Made by a program: the position numbers and the translations under genes
Source of the DNA: Ascidiaceihabitans sp039975415
Lineage (GTDB): Bacteria; Pseudomonadota; Alphaproteobacteria; Rhodobacterales; Rhodobacteraceae
DNA length: 64,000 nucleotides
Assembly (NCBI RefSeq): GCF_039975415.1
Contig: NZ_JBDWHD010000004.1
Strand: one strand, 5' to 3'
Notes under the pieces: generated by a model
What the model was told of the DNA's origin: nothing
The model's database searches: none
The model's input: only the letters and a program-made list of their open reading frames with translations
Part shown: in pieces, positions 33,811-41,603 of the stretch
Layout: each line of letters starts with the position of its first letter
How positions within the stretch are numbered: position 1 is the stretch's first letter

Positions 33811-35457
33811 TTAGACCAACCGCGACACATCCTTGGCGGCCCGTACAAAGTCGCGGAACAAGGGGTGCGGATCGAAAGGCTTGGATTTCAATTCGGGGTG
33901 GAATTGTACGCCAATAAACCATGGGTGATCCGGCCATTCCACGATTTCGGGCAAAGAGCCATCCGGGGACATGCCCGAAAAGCGAAGTCCGGCCTTTTCA
34001 AGCTGTTCTCGGTAGGCAATGTCGACTTCGTAACGGTGCCGGTGACGTTCGTCGATGGCGGTTTTTCCGTAAACTTCGGCCACTTTGGACCCGGCCATAA
34101 GCGTCGCATCATAGGCACCCAGGCGCATGGTGCCGCCTTTGTCGTCGCCTACTTTGCGGCTGACTTTGGCATTGCCCTGAACCCATTCCTTGAGGTGATA
34201 GACCACGGGTTCAAAGCGTTTTTTCCCTGCTTCGTGGTCAAATTCTTCCGAGCCCGCAGTCTTGATACCCGCCACATTTCGTGCAGCTTCAATGACGGCC
34301 ATTTGCATGCCCAGACAGATGCCCAGATAGGGGACGTTGCGTTCGCGGGCAAATTGCGCCGCTTTGATTTTGCCTTCGGTGCCGCGTTCGCCAAATCCAC
34401 CAGGGACAAGGATTGCTTGAAATCCTTCCAGCTTGGTGGCCACGTCGTCCGATTTGTCGAACACTTCGGCATCGACCCATTCCACGTTGACCTTCACGCG
34501 GTTGGCCATGCCGCCATGGGTCAGCGCCTCTTTTATGGATTTGTAGGCGTCTTCCAACTGCGTGTACTTGCCCACAATCGCCACGTTCACTTCGCCTTCC
34601 GGATTGTTCACGCGGTCCGACACATCGCGCCACACGCTAAGGTCCGGCTTGGGCGCAGGCGAGATTTGAAAGGCATCCAGAACAGCCTGATCCAACCCTT
34701 GGGCGTGATAAGCCAATGGCGCATCATAGATCGACGGCAGATCATAAGCTGCCACCACTGATTCCTTGCGCACATTGCAGAACAATGCAATTTTCTCGCG
34801 CTCTTTTTCGGGGATCGGGTGTTCGGAGCGGCACACAAGAATATCCGGCGCGATGCCGATGGATTGCAATTCCTTTACAGAGTGCTGGGTCGGTTTTGTT
34901 TTCAATTCACCGGATGCTGCAAGGTAAGGCAGCAACGTCAGATGCATGAAGATACACTGCCCACGCGGCTTGTCGTGGGAAAACTGACGGATGGCTTCAA
35001 AGAAGGGCAACCCTTCGATATCGCCAACGGTGCCGCCGATTTCGCACAACATAAAGTCCACATCATCACCGCCAACATTCAGGAAGTCTTTGATTTGGTT
35101 GGTGACATGGGGGACGACTTGGATCGTTTTCCCCAGATAATCGCCGCGCCGTTCTTTTTCGAGAACCGTGGAATAAATGCGGCCGGAACTGACGGAATCA
35201 GTGTTTTGTGCAGGCACCCCGGTGAAGCGTTCGTAATGGCCCAGATCCAGGTCGGTTTCTGCACCATCGTCGGTCACAAACACTTCGCCATGTTCAAACG
35301 GTGACATCGTGCCGGGATCCACGTTCAGGTAAGGATCAAGTTTGCGCAAACGTACCGAAAAGCCACGGGCTTGCAGCAAAGCCCCCAAGGCGGCAGATGC
35401 CAGCCCTTTGCCCAATGAGGATACAACACCACCGGTGATGAAAATATATCGTGCCAT
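33811..35457 (-). CDS. pyrG: CTP synthase
   Basis: A complete 548-residue enzyme forming CTP from UTP, ATP and glutamine in the cytoplasm. The synthetase domain opens MARYIFITGGVVSSLGKG with the P-loop; SPFEHGEVFVTDDGAETDLDLGHYERF holds the Mg site. The glutaminase half has GGFGERGTEGK, the cysteine elbow YLGICLGMQMAVIEAARN and HPELKS. The start at 35457 is set by the family N-terminus; the longer frame is not conserved. It is downstream of secG by 174 bases, with a palindrome at 35521 between. Confidence 0.98.
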   Translation of the reverse strand: MARYIFITGGVVSSLGKGLASAALGALLQARGFSVRLRKLDPYLNVDPGTMSPFEHGEVFVTDDGAETDLDLGHYERFTGVPAQNTDSVSSGRIYSTVLEKERRGDYLGKTIQVVPHVTNQIKDFLNVGGDDVDFMLCEIGGTVGDIEGLPFFEAIRQFSHDKPRGQCIFMHLTLLPYLAASGELKTKPTQHSVKELQSIGIAPDILVCRSEHPIPEKEREKIALFCNVRKESVVAAYDLPSIYDAPLAYHAQGLDQAVLDAFQISPAPKPDLSVWRDVSDRVNNPEGEVNVAIVGKYTQLEDAYKSIKEALTHGGMANRVKVNVEWVDAEVFDKSDDVATKLEGFQAILVPGGFGERGTEGKIKAAQFARERNVPYLGICLGMQMAVIEAARNVAGIKTAGSEEFDHEAGKKRFEPVVYHLKEWVQGNAKVSRKVGDDKGGTMRLGAYDATLMAGSKVAEVYGKTAIDERHRHRYEVDIAYREQLEKAGLRFSGMSPDGSLPEIVEWPDHPWFIGVQFHPELKSKPFDPHPLFRDFVRAAKDVSRLV

Positions 35458-35520
35458 ATGCAGGGTCGCTCCCGTGTGCGTCAAACGTAAGATGTGGGCT
35501 GAATAGGCAGCCGCAATCCA

Positions 35521-35535
35521 CTGCGAAGTTCGCAG
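35521..35535 (-). promoter_or_regulatory. Palindrome upstream of pyrG
   Basis: CTGCGAA-G-TTCGCAG is a perfect 7-bp inverted repeat about 64 bases before the pyrG start. It could be an operator or part of the secG-pyrG intergenic structure; a second arm pair, taacaggat/atcctgtta, occurs at 35554-35601. No known regulator consensus is matched. Confidence 0.35.
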
Positions 35536-35631
35536 TATCACGGGATTTAAGCCTAACAGGATTCGGATCGGTGAAGCAAGGCAAACCGCAACATCCTGTT
35601 ACAGGTTTTTGCCTGACCTCAAGGTATAGGT

Positions 35632-35994
35632 TTAGTCAGCAGATGGCACCAAAGGTGCGTTTTCGCCTTCTGAGGGTGGAAGCAGATCATCGACACCGGG
35701 AAGGCCGGGTGCTTCTGCACCAGCTTGTGAAGGTGTGACCCCCAAGCGGTCTACAACAGACGATCCAGACGCATTCTGCGCAGCAATGATCGTTAGGGAT
35801 ACCGACGTGATGATAAACCCAACGGCCAAGATCCATGTGAACTTTGCCATCGGTGACGCAGGTGGGCGTCCCGACATATTGCCACCGCCGCCGCCGCCCA
35901 TGCCAAGCCCGCCGCCTTCAGAGCGTTGAACCAGCACGATGCCGACCAACCCCAAGGATAGGATAAGATGGATGATAAGGACGACGTTTTCCAT
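35632..35994 (-). CDS. secG: Preprotein translocase subunit SecG
   Basis: A 120-residue SecG, stabilising the SecYEG channel. Two membrane segments flank the conserved glycine loop: ENVVLIIHLILSLGLVGIVLVQRSEGGGLGMGGGGGG, then TWILAVGFIITSVSLTIIA. The C-terminal tail is Pro/Ala/acidic and extended, usual in alphaproteobacteria. The start at 35994 is set by family length, with AGGTTCC just upstream. It is divergent from the nitrile hydratase operon and upstream of pyrG, a common roseobacter arrangement. Confidence 0.95.
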   Translation of the reverse strand: MENVVLIIHLILSLGLVGIVLVQRSEGGGLGMGGGGGGNMSGRPPASPMAKFTWILAVGFIITSVSLTIIAAQNASGSSVVDRLGVTPSQAGAEAPGLPGVDDLLPPSEGENAPLVPSAD

Positions 35995-36134
35995 AAGGAA
36001 CCTGACTTCGGTTAAGCGCTTCGCGGGGTATCTATGCAAGTTTGCGCGATGGGGCAAGTGGGCGATTGCCAAAGGGTGCGTCTTTTGTGTGGCTTGGGCT
36101 GGACAGCGTGACCGCACCGCGCCATGGTCGCGGC

Positions 36135-36752
36135 ATGCCACATGACCATTCTGACCACGATCACCCGCATGCACTGTTGCCCTCTGACCCCGCGTTGCGC
36201 GTCAAGGCACTGGAAACGATCTTGACGCAAAAGGGTCTGATTGATCCTGCAGCGCTGGATGAGATCATCGAAACCTACGAAACCAAGATCGGCCCGCGCA
36301 ACGGTGCCGAAGTCGTTGCTCGGGCTTGGATCGATCCGGCCTTTCGGGAAGCCTTGCTTGAAGATGCCACAAAAGTAGTTTCCGAATTGGGGTTTTACGG
36401 TCGGCAAGGTGAACACATGGTCGCTGTCGAGAACACCAAAGATGTGCACAATATGGTCGTTTGCACATTGTGTTCGTGCTACCCGTGGCCGCTGCTTGGA
36501 ATTCCGCCGGGGTGGTACAAATCAGACGCTTATCGGGCGCGTGCGGTGCGCGAACCGCGCAAGGTTCTGGCAGAATTCGGAATTACGTTGCCGGAAGACA
36601 CTGCGATACGTGTTTGGGATTCCACCGCCGAAGTCCGGTATCTGGTTGTTCCGATGCGTCCCGAAGGCACCGAAGAAATGGCGCAGTCAGAACTTGTGGA
36701 GCTGATCAGTCGCGACAGCATGATCGGCACTGGATTGGCAGGCCAGACATGA
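36135..36752 (+). CDS. nthA: Nitrile hydratase alpha subunit, cobalt type
   Basis: A 205-residue alpha subunit of the cytoplasmic enzyme that hydrates nitriles to amides. The metal centre C-T-L-C-S-C is at residues 110-115; threonine in the second position is the cobalt-type signature (iron enzymes have serine), and Cys113 and Cys115 would be post-translationally oxidised. The histidine-rich start (PHDHSDHDHPH) is also typical of the cobalt group. ATG 36135 fits family length. The stop overlaps the beta-subunit start by four bases. No amidase gene is adjacent. Confidence 0.95.
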   Translation: MPHDHSDHDHPHALLPSDPALRVKALETILTQKGLIDPAALDEIIETYETKIGPRNGAEVVARAWIDPAFREALLEDATKVVSELGFYGRQGEHMVAVENTKDVHNMVVCTLCSCYPWPLLGIPPGWYKSDAYRARAVREPRKVLAEFGITLPEDTAIRVWDSTAEVRYLVVPMRPEGTEEMAQSELVELISRDSMIGTGLAGQT

Positions 36753-37426
36753 CCCGCGTTCATGATATGGGGGGGCGCTTCGGGGATGGCGTCATTGCCC
36801 AAGACGCGCAAGATGCCCCAGTCTTCCACGAAGACTGGCATGCACGTGCGTTGGCACTGACACTGGCAGCGGGTGGTTTGGGGCAATGGAATATCGACAT
36901 CAGCAGACACGCCCGCGAATGTTTGCCACCCATAGATTATGCGCGGTTTTCGTACTATGAAAAGTGGATGGCCGGACTTGCAGGCTTGCTTGTCGATACA
37001 GGCGTCGTGACCCGGGCTGAACTCGCAGAGGCGCGCGGCCAAGGCGAAAGCACGTGGGCTGACAAACGGCTGAAAGCGGAAAACGTGGCGGGTGTTCTGG
37101 CATCTGGCGGGCCCGCCGACAGACCAAGCGACATTCCAGTGGCCTTCAAACCTGCGGACCAAGTGAGAACGCGCAAGATAACCGGCAACCGGCTTGTCGA
37201 CGGTGGGCACACGCGGCTGCCAGCTTATGCCGCTGGGGCCGTCGGGCGGATTTTGCGGGTGCATGGGACACATATCTTGCCCGACAGCAGCGCCCATCGC
37301 TTGGGCGACGGGGCAGAGCCACTCTATGCCGTAGCCTTCGCCGCATCAGAGCTTTGGGCAAATCCCGAACACCCCAAAGACGAGGTGGTCTTGGATCTTT
37401 GGCAAAGCTATCTGGAGCCGGCATGA
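36749..37426 (+). CDS. nthB: Nitrile hydratase beta subunit
   Basis: A 225-residue beta subunit. It opens MTRVHDMGGRFGDGVIAQD, the standard N-terminus, and ends in the SH3-like domain (YAAGAVGRILRVHGTHILPDS, then PLYAVAFAASELW). Helical residues ARFSYYEKWMAGLAGLL contact the alpha subunit. The ATG sits in ATGA overlapping the alpha stop. Length is normal for the family (about 220). It is co-translated with the activator gene by a second four-base overlap. Confidence 0.95.
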   Translation: MTRVHDMGGRFGDGVIAQDAQDAPVFHEDWHARALALTLAAGGLGQWNIDISRHARECLPPIDYARFSYYEKWMAGLAGLLVDTGVVTRAELAEARGQGESTWADKRLKAENVAGVLASGGPADRPSDIPVAFKPADQVRTRKITGNRLVDGGHTRLPAYAAGAVGRILRVHGTHILPDSSAHRLGDGAEPLYAVAFAASELWANPEHPKDEVVLDLWQSYLEPA

Positions 37427-37743
37427 CGCAACCGGAGCCCGTATTTGAAACCCCATGGCATGCGCAGCTCTTTGCACTGACGGTGCATCTGAACGAAGCA
37501 GGGCATTTTGTCTGGGCCGATTGGGCGGACCGGTTCGGGGCCACGCTAAAACGGCATGGGGTGAACAAGAACCTGAACGGCGGGGACGACTATTTCAAAG
37601 CGTGGCTTGAAACGCTTGAAACATATCTCGACCAGACCGGGGCGGCAGCATCGGCTGAGGTGGAAAGGACGCGGGACGCTTGGGCAGAGGCCTATCAAAC
37701 CACGGCCCACGGGGCGCCGGTCAAGTTACCAGTCAAGTCTTAG
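37423..37743 (+). CDS. Nitrile hydratase accessory (activator) protein
   Basis: A 106-residue protein homologous to beta-subunit-like activators (P14K/NhlE type) that carry the alpha subunit and deliver cobalt by subunit swapping. The block FETPWHAQLFALTVHLNEAGHFVWADWADRFG is characteristic. The start at 37423 is within the ATGA overlap with nthB. With alpha, beta and this gene the set needed for a cobalt enzyme is complete, except for a dedicated cobalt permease, which is not seen nearby. Confidence 0.92.
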   Translation: MTQPEPVFETPWHAQLFALTVHLNEAGHFVWADWADRFGATLKRHGVNKNLNGGDDYFKAWLETLETYLDQTGAAASAEVERTRDAWAEAYQTTAHGAPVKLPVKS

Positions 37744-37790
37744 GGGACAAAAACGCCCCCTTGTTCATCTCGCCAATGAAACCTCGGGGT

Positions 37791-37807
37791 TTGGGGCAGC
37801 GCCCCAA
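37791..37807. repeat. GC-rich hairpin between convergent genes
   Basis: ttggggc and gccccaa form a 7-bp stem around AGC, followed by TCGG. It lies after the nitrile hydratase operon and beside the end of the small leftward gene. The GGGGC-AGx-GCCCCAATC string also occurs at 11834-11850 inside the Rhodobacteraceae repeat, so this may be a shortened copy. Confidence 0.45.
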
Positions 37808-37815
37808 TCGGGCAT

Positions 37816-38028
37816 TTATTCGCGCGAAAACAGACCCGCTTTAAACAAAAAACGTTGCCAAGCGCCCTTTTGTGGCCACAAGCGGCGCTTGCGCCGCGCC
37901 GTGCCCGCCAGCCTGTTGAATTCATGCACGTCGATGATTTTTTCCGCGCACCCACAACCCTCTGCGTTCGCGACTTGGGTATAGTAAAATTTTGTGAAAT
38001 CTTCAGGACGTTTCGCAATTCTACTCAT
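37816..38028 (-). CDS. Small conserved-looking protein
   Basis: A 70-residue basic protein starting MSRIAKRPEDFTKFYYTQVANA and containing a GCGC cysteine pair and a KRRLWPQKGAWQ stretch. Its ATG overlaps the stop of the DUF6524 gene (ATGAGTAG at 38021-38028), indicating translational coupling. No function is known to me. The composition, lacking low-complexity or shadow-frame features, and the coupling are the reasons to keep it. A cysteine-paired, metal-binding fold is possible. Confidence 0.55.
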   Translation of the reverse strand: MSRIAKRPEDFTKFYYTQVANAEGCGCAEKIIDVHEFNRLAGTARRKRRLWPQKGAWQRFLFKAGLFSRE

Positions 38029-38416
38029 CCACGTCGTCCATATCAGCCTGACCAGAAAGGGTGCGGCGCACATGGCTCCAACTTAGACCGATTCCCAAAA
38101 CCACGGACAGGGCAACCAGACCCAACCAGGTGTTCGATCCGGGGTTCTCCAAATTGAGCAGCCCAAAATCATAAAGCACCCATAAAATTGCACCAACCAG
38201 CGCCAGGACCAATCCCATGCCAAAAGCCCCGATCGATCGAAGTGTGGCGCGCAGGTATATGATGTAGCCCACCAACAAGAGCAGTCCGGCCAAGACGGCC
38301 ACGGACAATTGGGCGCTGCCGTTGTCAGAAACCCACGTAATATAGTTGTACGGGGTCGGGTTATATGTGGCGGCCAGCAACACAAAGGCGCAAACCCAAC
38401 GCAAAAGAAAACCCAT
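38021..38416 (-). CDS. DUF6524-family membrane protein
   Basis: A 131-residue protein with four hydrophobic segments (GFLLRWVCAFVLLAATYNPTPYNY, AVLAGLLLLVGYIIYL, AFGMGLVLALVGAILWVLY, LGLVALSVVLGIGLSW) and a short acidic tail. The WVCAFVLLAATYNPTPYNY opening matches the uncharacterised DUF6524 group of alphaproteobacteria. GGAG lies six to seven bases before ATG 38416. It is divergent from purA and overlaps the small basic protein gene by eight bases. Confidence 0.85.
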   Translation of the reverse strand: MGFLLRWVCAFVLLAATYNPTPYNYITWVSDNGSAQLSVAVLAGLLLLVGYIIYLRATLRSIGAFGMGLVLALVGAILWVLYDFGLLNLENPGSNTWLGLVALSVVLGIGLSWSHVRRTLSGQADMDDVDE

Positions 38417-38583
38417 AAAACACTCCATTCATCTGTTCGCTGAACCTGCCTGTTCTGGCGCCGCGTGTCCAGATGGTGCGACCAATGTGGGTTTCGGGCA
38501 TATTTCTGGTTTCGCCCTGCGCCTTGCGTGGGTATACCGACGCGGGTTTGATCAAAGACTCAGCGAATGAAGGACGAAAAGCC

Positions 38584-39879
38584 ATGGCGAATGTTGTTGT
38601 TGTCGGTGCCCAATGGGGTGACGAAGGAAAAGGCAAAATTGTCGATTGGCTGTCAGAGCGCGCCGATGTGATTGCGCGGTTCCAAGGTGGACACAACGCG
38701 GGTCACACGCTGGTCATTGATGGCAAGGTCTATAAGCTGAACGCGCTGCCGTCCGGTGTCGTGCGCGGTGGGAAACTGTCGGTCATCGGCAACGGCGTTG
38801 TCCTTGATCCGTGGCATTTGCTGAATGAAATCAAAACGATCCGCGAACAGGGCGTTGAAATTACACCCCAGACACTGATGATTGCGGAAAACACGCCATT
38901 GATCTTGCCGATCCACGGCGAATTGGACCGTGCCCGCGAAGAGGCGTCGTCGAAGGGCACCAAAATCGGCACAACAGGGCGCGGCATCGGGCCAGCCTAT
39001 GAGGATAAAGTGGGCCGTCGGTCTGTGCGCGTCGCTGATCTTGCCGACGCAGCCACGCTGGAAGCCCGCGTGGACCGCGCCTTGCAGCACCATGATCCTC
39101 TGCGTAAGGGCCTTGGCATTGATCCAATCGATCGCGACGCACTTGTGGCGCAGCTGAAGGAAATTGCACCAGCCATTTTGGAATATGCAGCACCGGTTTG
39201 GAAGGTTCTTGGCGAAAAGCGTAAAGCGGGCAAACGTATCTTGTTTGAAGGCGCACAAGGCGCATTGCTGGACATTGATTTCGGCACATACCCGTTTGTG
39301 ACATCGTCTAACGTCATCGCAGGTCAAGCCGCCACAGGCGTCGGTCTTGGACCGACATCCATCGATTTTGTTCTGGGCATCGTCAAAGCCTACACAACCC
39401 GTGTCGGTGAAGGCCCATTCCCAACAGAATTGGACGACGCCGACGGTCAACGCCTGGGCGAACGCGGACATGAATTTGGCACAGTGACAGGGCGCAAACG
39501 CCGGTGTGGCTGGTTCGATGCCTGCTTGGTGCGACAAACATGCGCGACATCAGGTGTGTCCGGTATCTCACTGACAAAGCTGGATGTTTTGGACGGCTTC
39601 GAGACATTGAAGATCTGCACAGGCTACATGCTGGACGGCAAGGCATTGGATTACCTGCCCACGGCCGCGGATGAACAGGCCCGTTGCACGCCCGTCTATG
39701 AAGAAATCTCAGGCTGGTCGGAAAGCACCGAGGGCGCGCGGTCTTGGGCGGACCTGCCTGCGCAAGCTATCAAATATGTACGTCGCATCGAAGAGTTGAT
39801 TGAATGTCCTGTGGCCCTAGTTTCCACTTCACCGGAACGCGAAGACACGATCCTTGTGACGGATCCGTTCGCCGATTGA
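38584..39879 (+). CDS. purA: Adenylosuccinate synthetase
   Basis: A 431-residue PurA, which joins aspartate to IMP with GTP. The GTP loop VVVVGAQWGDEGKGKIVD opens the protein, FQGGHNAGHTLV follows, and GTTGRGIGPAYEDKVGRRSVRV, QGALLDIDFGTYPFVTSSN and SGISLTKLDVLD are all intact. The start at 38584 is set by the family; upstream in-frame codons are not conserved. It is followed after 12 bases by the DUF2842 gene, and purD is also in the window but 18 kb away. Confidence 0.98.
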   Translation: MANVVVVGAQWGDEGKGKIVDWLSERADVIARFQGGHNAGHTLVIDGKVYKLNALPSGVVRGGKLSVIGNGVVLDPWHLLNEIKTIREQGVEITPQTLMIAENTPLILPIHGELDRAREEASSKGTKIGTTGRGIGPAYEDKVGRRSVRVADLADAATLEARVDRALQHHDPLRKGLGIDPIDRDALVAQLKEIAPAILEYAAPVWKVLGEKRKAGKRILFEGAQGALLDIDFGTYPFVTSSNVIAGQAATGVGLGPTSIDFVLGIVKAYTTRVGEGPFPTELDDADGQRLGERGHEFGTVTGRKRRCGWFDACLVRQTCATSGVSGISLTKLDVLDGFETLKICTGYMLDGKALDYLPTAADEQARCTPVYEEISGWSESTEGARSWADLPAQAIKYVRRIEELIECPVALVSTSPEREDTILVTDPFAD

Positions 39880-39891
39880 AAAGGGAACTCT

Positions 39892-40128
39892 ATGGCGTTG
39901 TCATATAAAGCACGCAGGCGCTGGGCGCTGGTCGTTTTGTTGGTTGGACTGCCGGTTTACATCATTATGTGCACGGTCGTGATGGCGTGGTTGACCGGTG
40001 AAGGCGACGCACCGTTGCCGTTTTTGGTGCAATTGTTGATCTACATCGGGTTGGGTGTGGTTTGGGCCGTGCCTTTGCGCAAGATTTTCAAAGGCGTGGG
40101 GCAGGCGGACCCCGATCAGCAAGGCTGA
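39892..40128 (+). CDS. DUF2842 membrane protein
   Basis: A 78-residue protein with two hydrophobic segments (WALVVLLVGLPVYIIMCTVVMAW and FLVQLLIYIGLGVVWAVPL) ending in a lysine-phenylalanine motif (LRKIFKG). This is the DUF2842 family, found almost exclusively in alphaproteobacteria and frequently next to purA. The role is unknown. GGGAAC precedes the ATG by seven bases. It converges with the MFS gene, four bases separating the ends. Confidence 0.88.
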   Translation: MALSYKARRRWALVVLLVGLPVYIIMCTVVMAWLTGEGDAPLPFLVQLLIYIGLGVVWAVPLRKIFKGVGQADPDQQG

Positions 40129-40132
40129 TCTT

Positions 40133-41395
40133 TCAGCTTTGCGAAAACCCGCGACCCAGTGCGCGCCACCCCAAAACACCAACAAGGACCGCGCCAGCAG
40201 AGGCCACGTAGAATGGCAGAACCAAAGCGGCATCGCGTGTAAAAACGGTTTCACCCCACCGCACGATCAAACCCGACAAGATTAGACCGATGGGCATCAA
40301 GCCCCACGCCAACATGCGGTACAAACTGTTGACCCGCCCCAACAAAACATCCGGAATACTGCGTTGGCGGTAGCTGACAGAGACTGTGTTCCACGTGAGG
40401 CCGGAAAACTCGAATACCATGATCATCGCAGCAAGGCTTAGCCAATTTGGCGCATATGCGAACCCGAAAAAGCAGGGTGCTGACACCACCAAACAGACTT
40501 GTGCAGTGCGCATCGGCCCGTACCGTTTTATGATGGTTTCGGCTACAAAACCCGCGGCAATGCCACCAACAGCGCCAGCGGCCAACAAAAGGCCGTAGGC
40601 TGTGGCGCCTAAATTCAGGTTTTCCTGAACATGTAGAACAAGCGCTATCGCAGACATCTGAAAAAGCAGGTTCCAAGCCCCGGTGATCCACGCCATAGAC
40701 CGCAACAACGGTGACCTCCGCAGGAAATCGAACCCTTCTTTCAGCTCTGATCGCCAGTTTGGGGCGGACTGCATTTCCGGCTTAAACGCGCCTTTTATCG
40801 GCCAAACCAGCCACAACGCTGCTACATAGGCCACTGCATTCAAAGCAAATGGCATGGGAATAATCGTCGCAATCAAAAATGCGCCCAAGGCTGGGCCGAT
40901 CAGTGAATTCCCGACCAATTCGACACTCCATAGCCTGCCATTTGCAGCCTCTAGGCGTTCATGCGGAACAAGGCTTGGCAGCATGGTTTGGGCGGCATTG
41001 TCACGAAAAACCTCTGCACTGCCTACCAAAACCGCTGATAATAACAGCATATAGAACAAGCCGGGTTGCGCCAAACCGGTCTGAGGGGCGTCAGCCAGCG
41101 GCATCGCAAGAACCACCGCAACTGTGGCCGCTGCAAAGCCAAATGCGCGCAACACATCCATAGCTACAATCAGCCGGTGTCGATCCACGCGGTCGGTTAT
41201 GACCCCTGCTGGCAATGCGAAAACGAACCACGGCAAGCGCAACGCGACTGGCATTAACGCGATCAGAAATGCATCGCGTGTCAGCAAAGTGGCCATCCAG
41301 GCCCACACGACAGTGGCAACGCCGTCTGCCAGATTGGTCAATCCTGCAGCTGCGACAAAGCGTGAAAACGGAGAGAGCGGGAGAATATGTTTCAT
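40133..41395 (-). CDS. MFS transporter (enterobactin exporter-like)
   Basis: A 420-residue 12-helix carrier. It opens FSRFVAAAGLTNLADGVATVVW and has the cytoplasmic motif GVITDRVDRHRLIVAMDVLRAF, features of the MFS_3/EntS-like group. LVGSAEVFRDNAAQTMLPSLVPHERLEAANG is also typical of that group. The substrate is unknown and no siderophore genes are near. ATG 41395 follows family length; the longer frame is not conserved. It converges with the DUF2842 gene. Confidence 0.88.
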   Translation of the reverse strand: MKHILPLSPFSRFVAAAGLTNLADGVATVVWAWMATLLTRDAFLIALMPVALRLPWFVFALPAGVITDRVDRHRLIVAMDVLRAFGFAAATVAVVLAMPLADAPQTGLAQPGLFYMLLLSAVLVGSAEVFRDNAAQTMLPSLVPHERLEAANGRLWSVELVGNSLIGPALGAFLIATIIPMPFALNAVAYVAALWLVWPIKGAFKPEMQSAPNWRSELKEGFDFLRRSPLLRSMAWITGAWNLLFQMSAIALVLHVQENLNLGATAYGLLLAAGAVGGIAAGFVAETIIKRYGPMRTAQVCLVVSAPCFFGFAYAPNWLSLAAMIMVFEFSGLTWNTVSVSYRQRSIPDVLLGRVNSLYRMLAWGLMPIGLILSGLIVRWGETVFTRDAALVLPFYVASAGAVLVGVLGWRALGRGFSQS

Positions 41396-41544
41396 ACAGG
41401 TCCAGTTGGAGGATGAAGCATGGTTGAGGTCAAGGGCAAACGTGCTTCTGCGCGTGCATCGTTTGATGGAACGATGTGTCGCCCCTTCGTGCAACTGCAC
41501 ATTTGTGATTTTGCATGAAAGGCGTCATGCGCGTTCAGCATTAA

Positions 41545-41580
41545 AAAAGGGTGACGCCCGAGCAGAGGCGTCACCCTTTT
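41545..41580. terminator. Strong bidirectional terminator
   Basis: aaaagggtgacgcc and ggcgtcaccctttt form a perfect 14-bp stem with an 8-base loop. On the minus strand six Ts follow, so it ends the long acidic-protein gene 24 bases after its stop. On the plus strand the tract is TTTTGGG. Confidence 0.9.
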
Positions 41581-41603
41581 GGGTCAGATGCTGCTGGCCG
41601 GCG

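Noticed and set aside
33643..34761. A 372-codon plus-strand open frame across pyrG
   Set aside because: Antisense of a highly conserved gene; no start signal and no recognisable domain.
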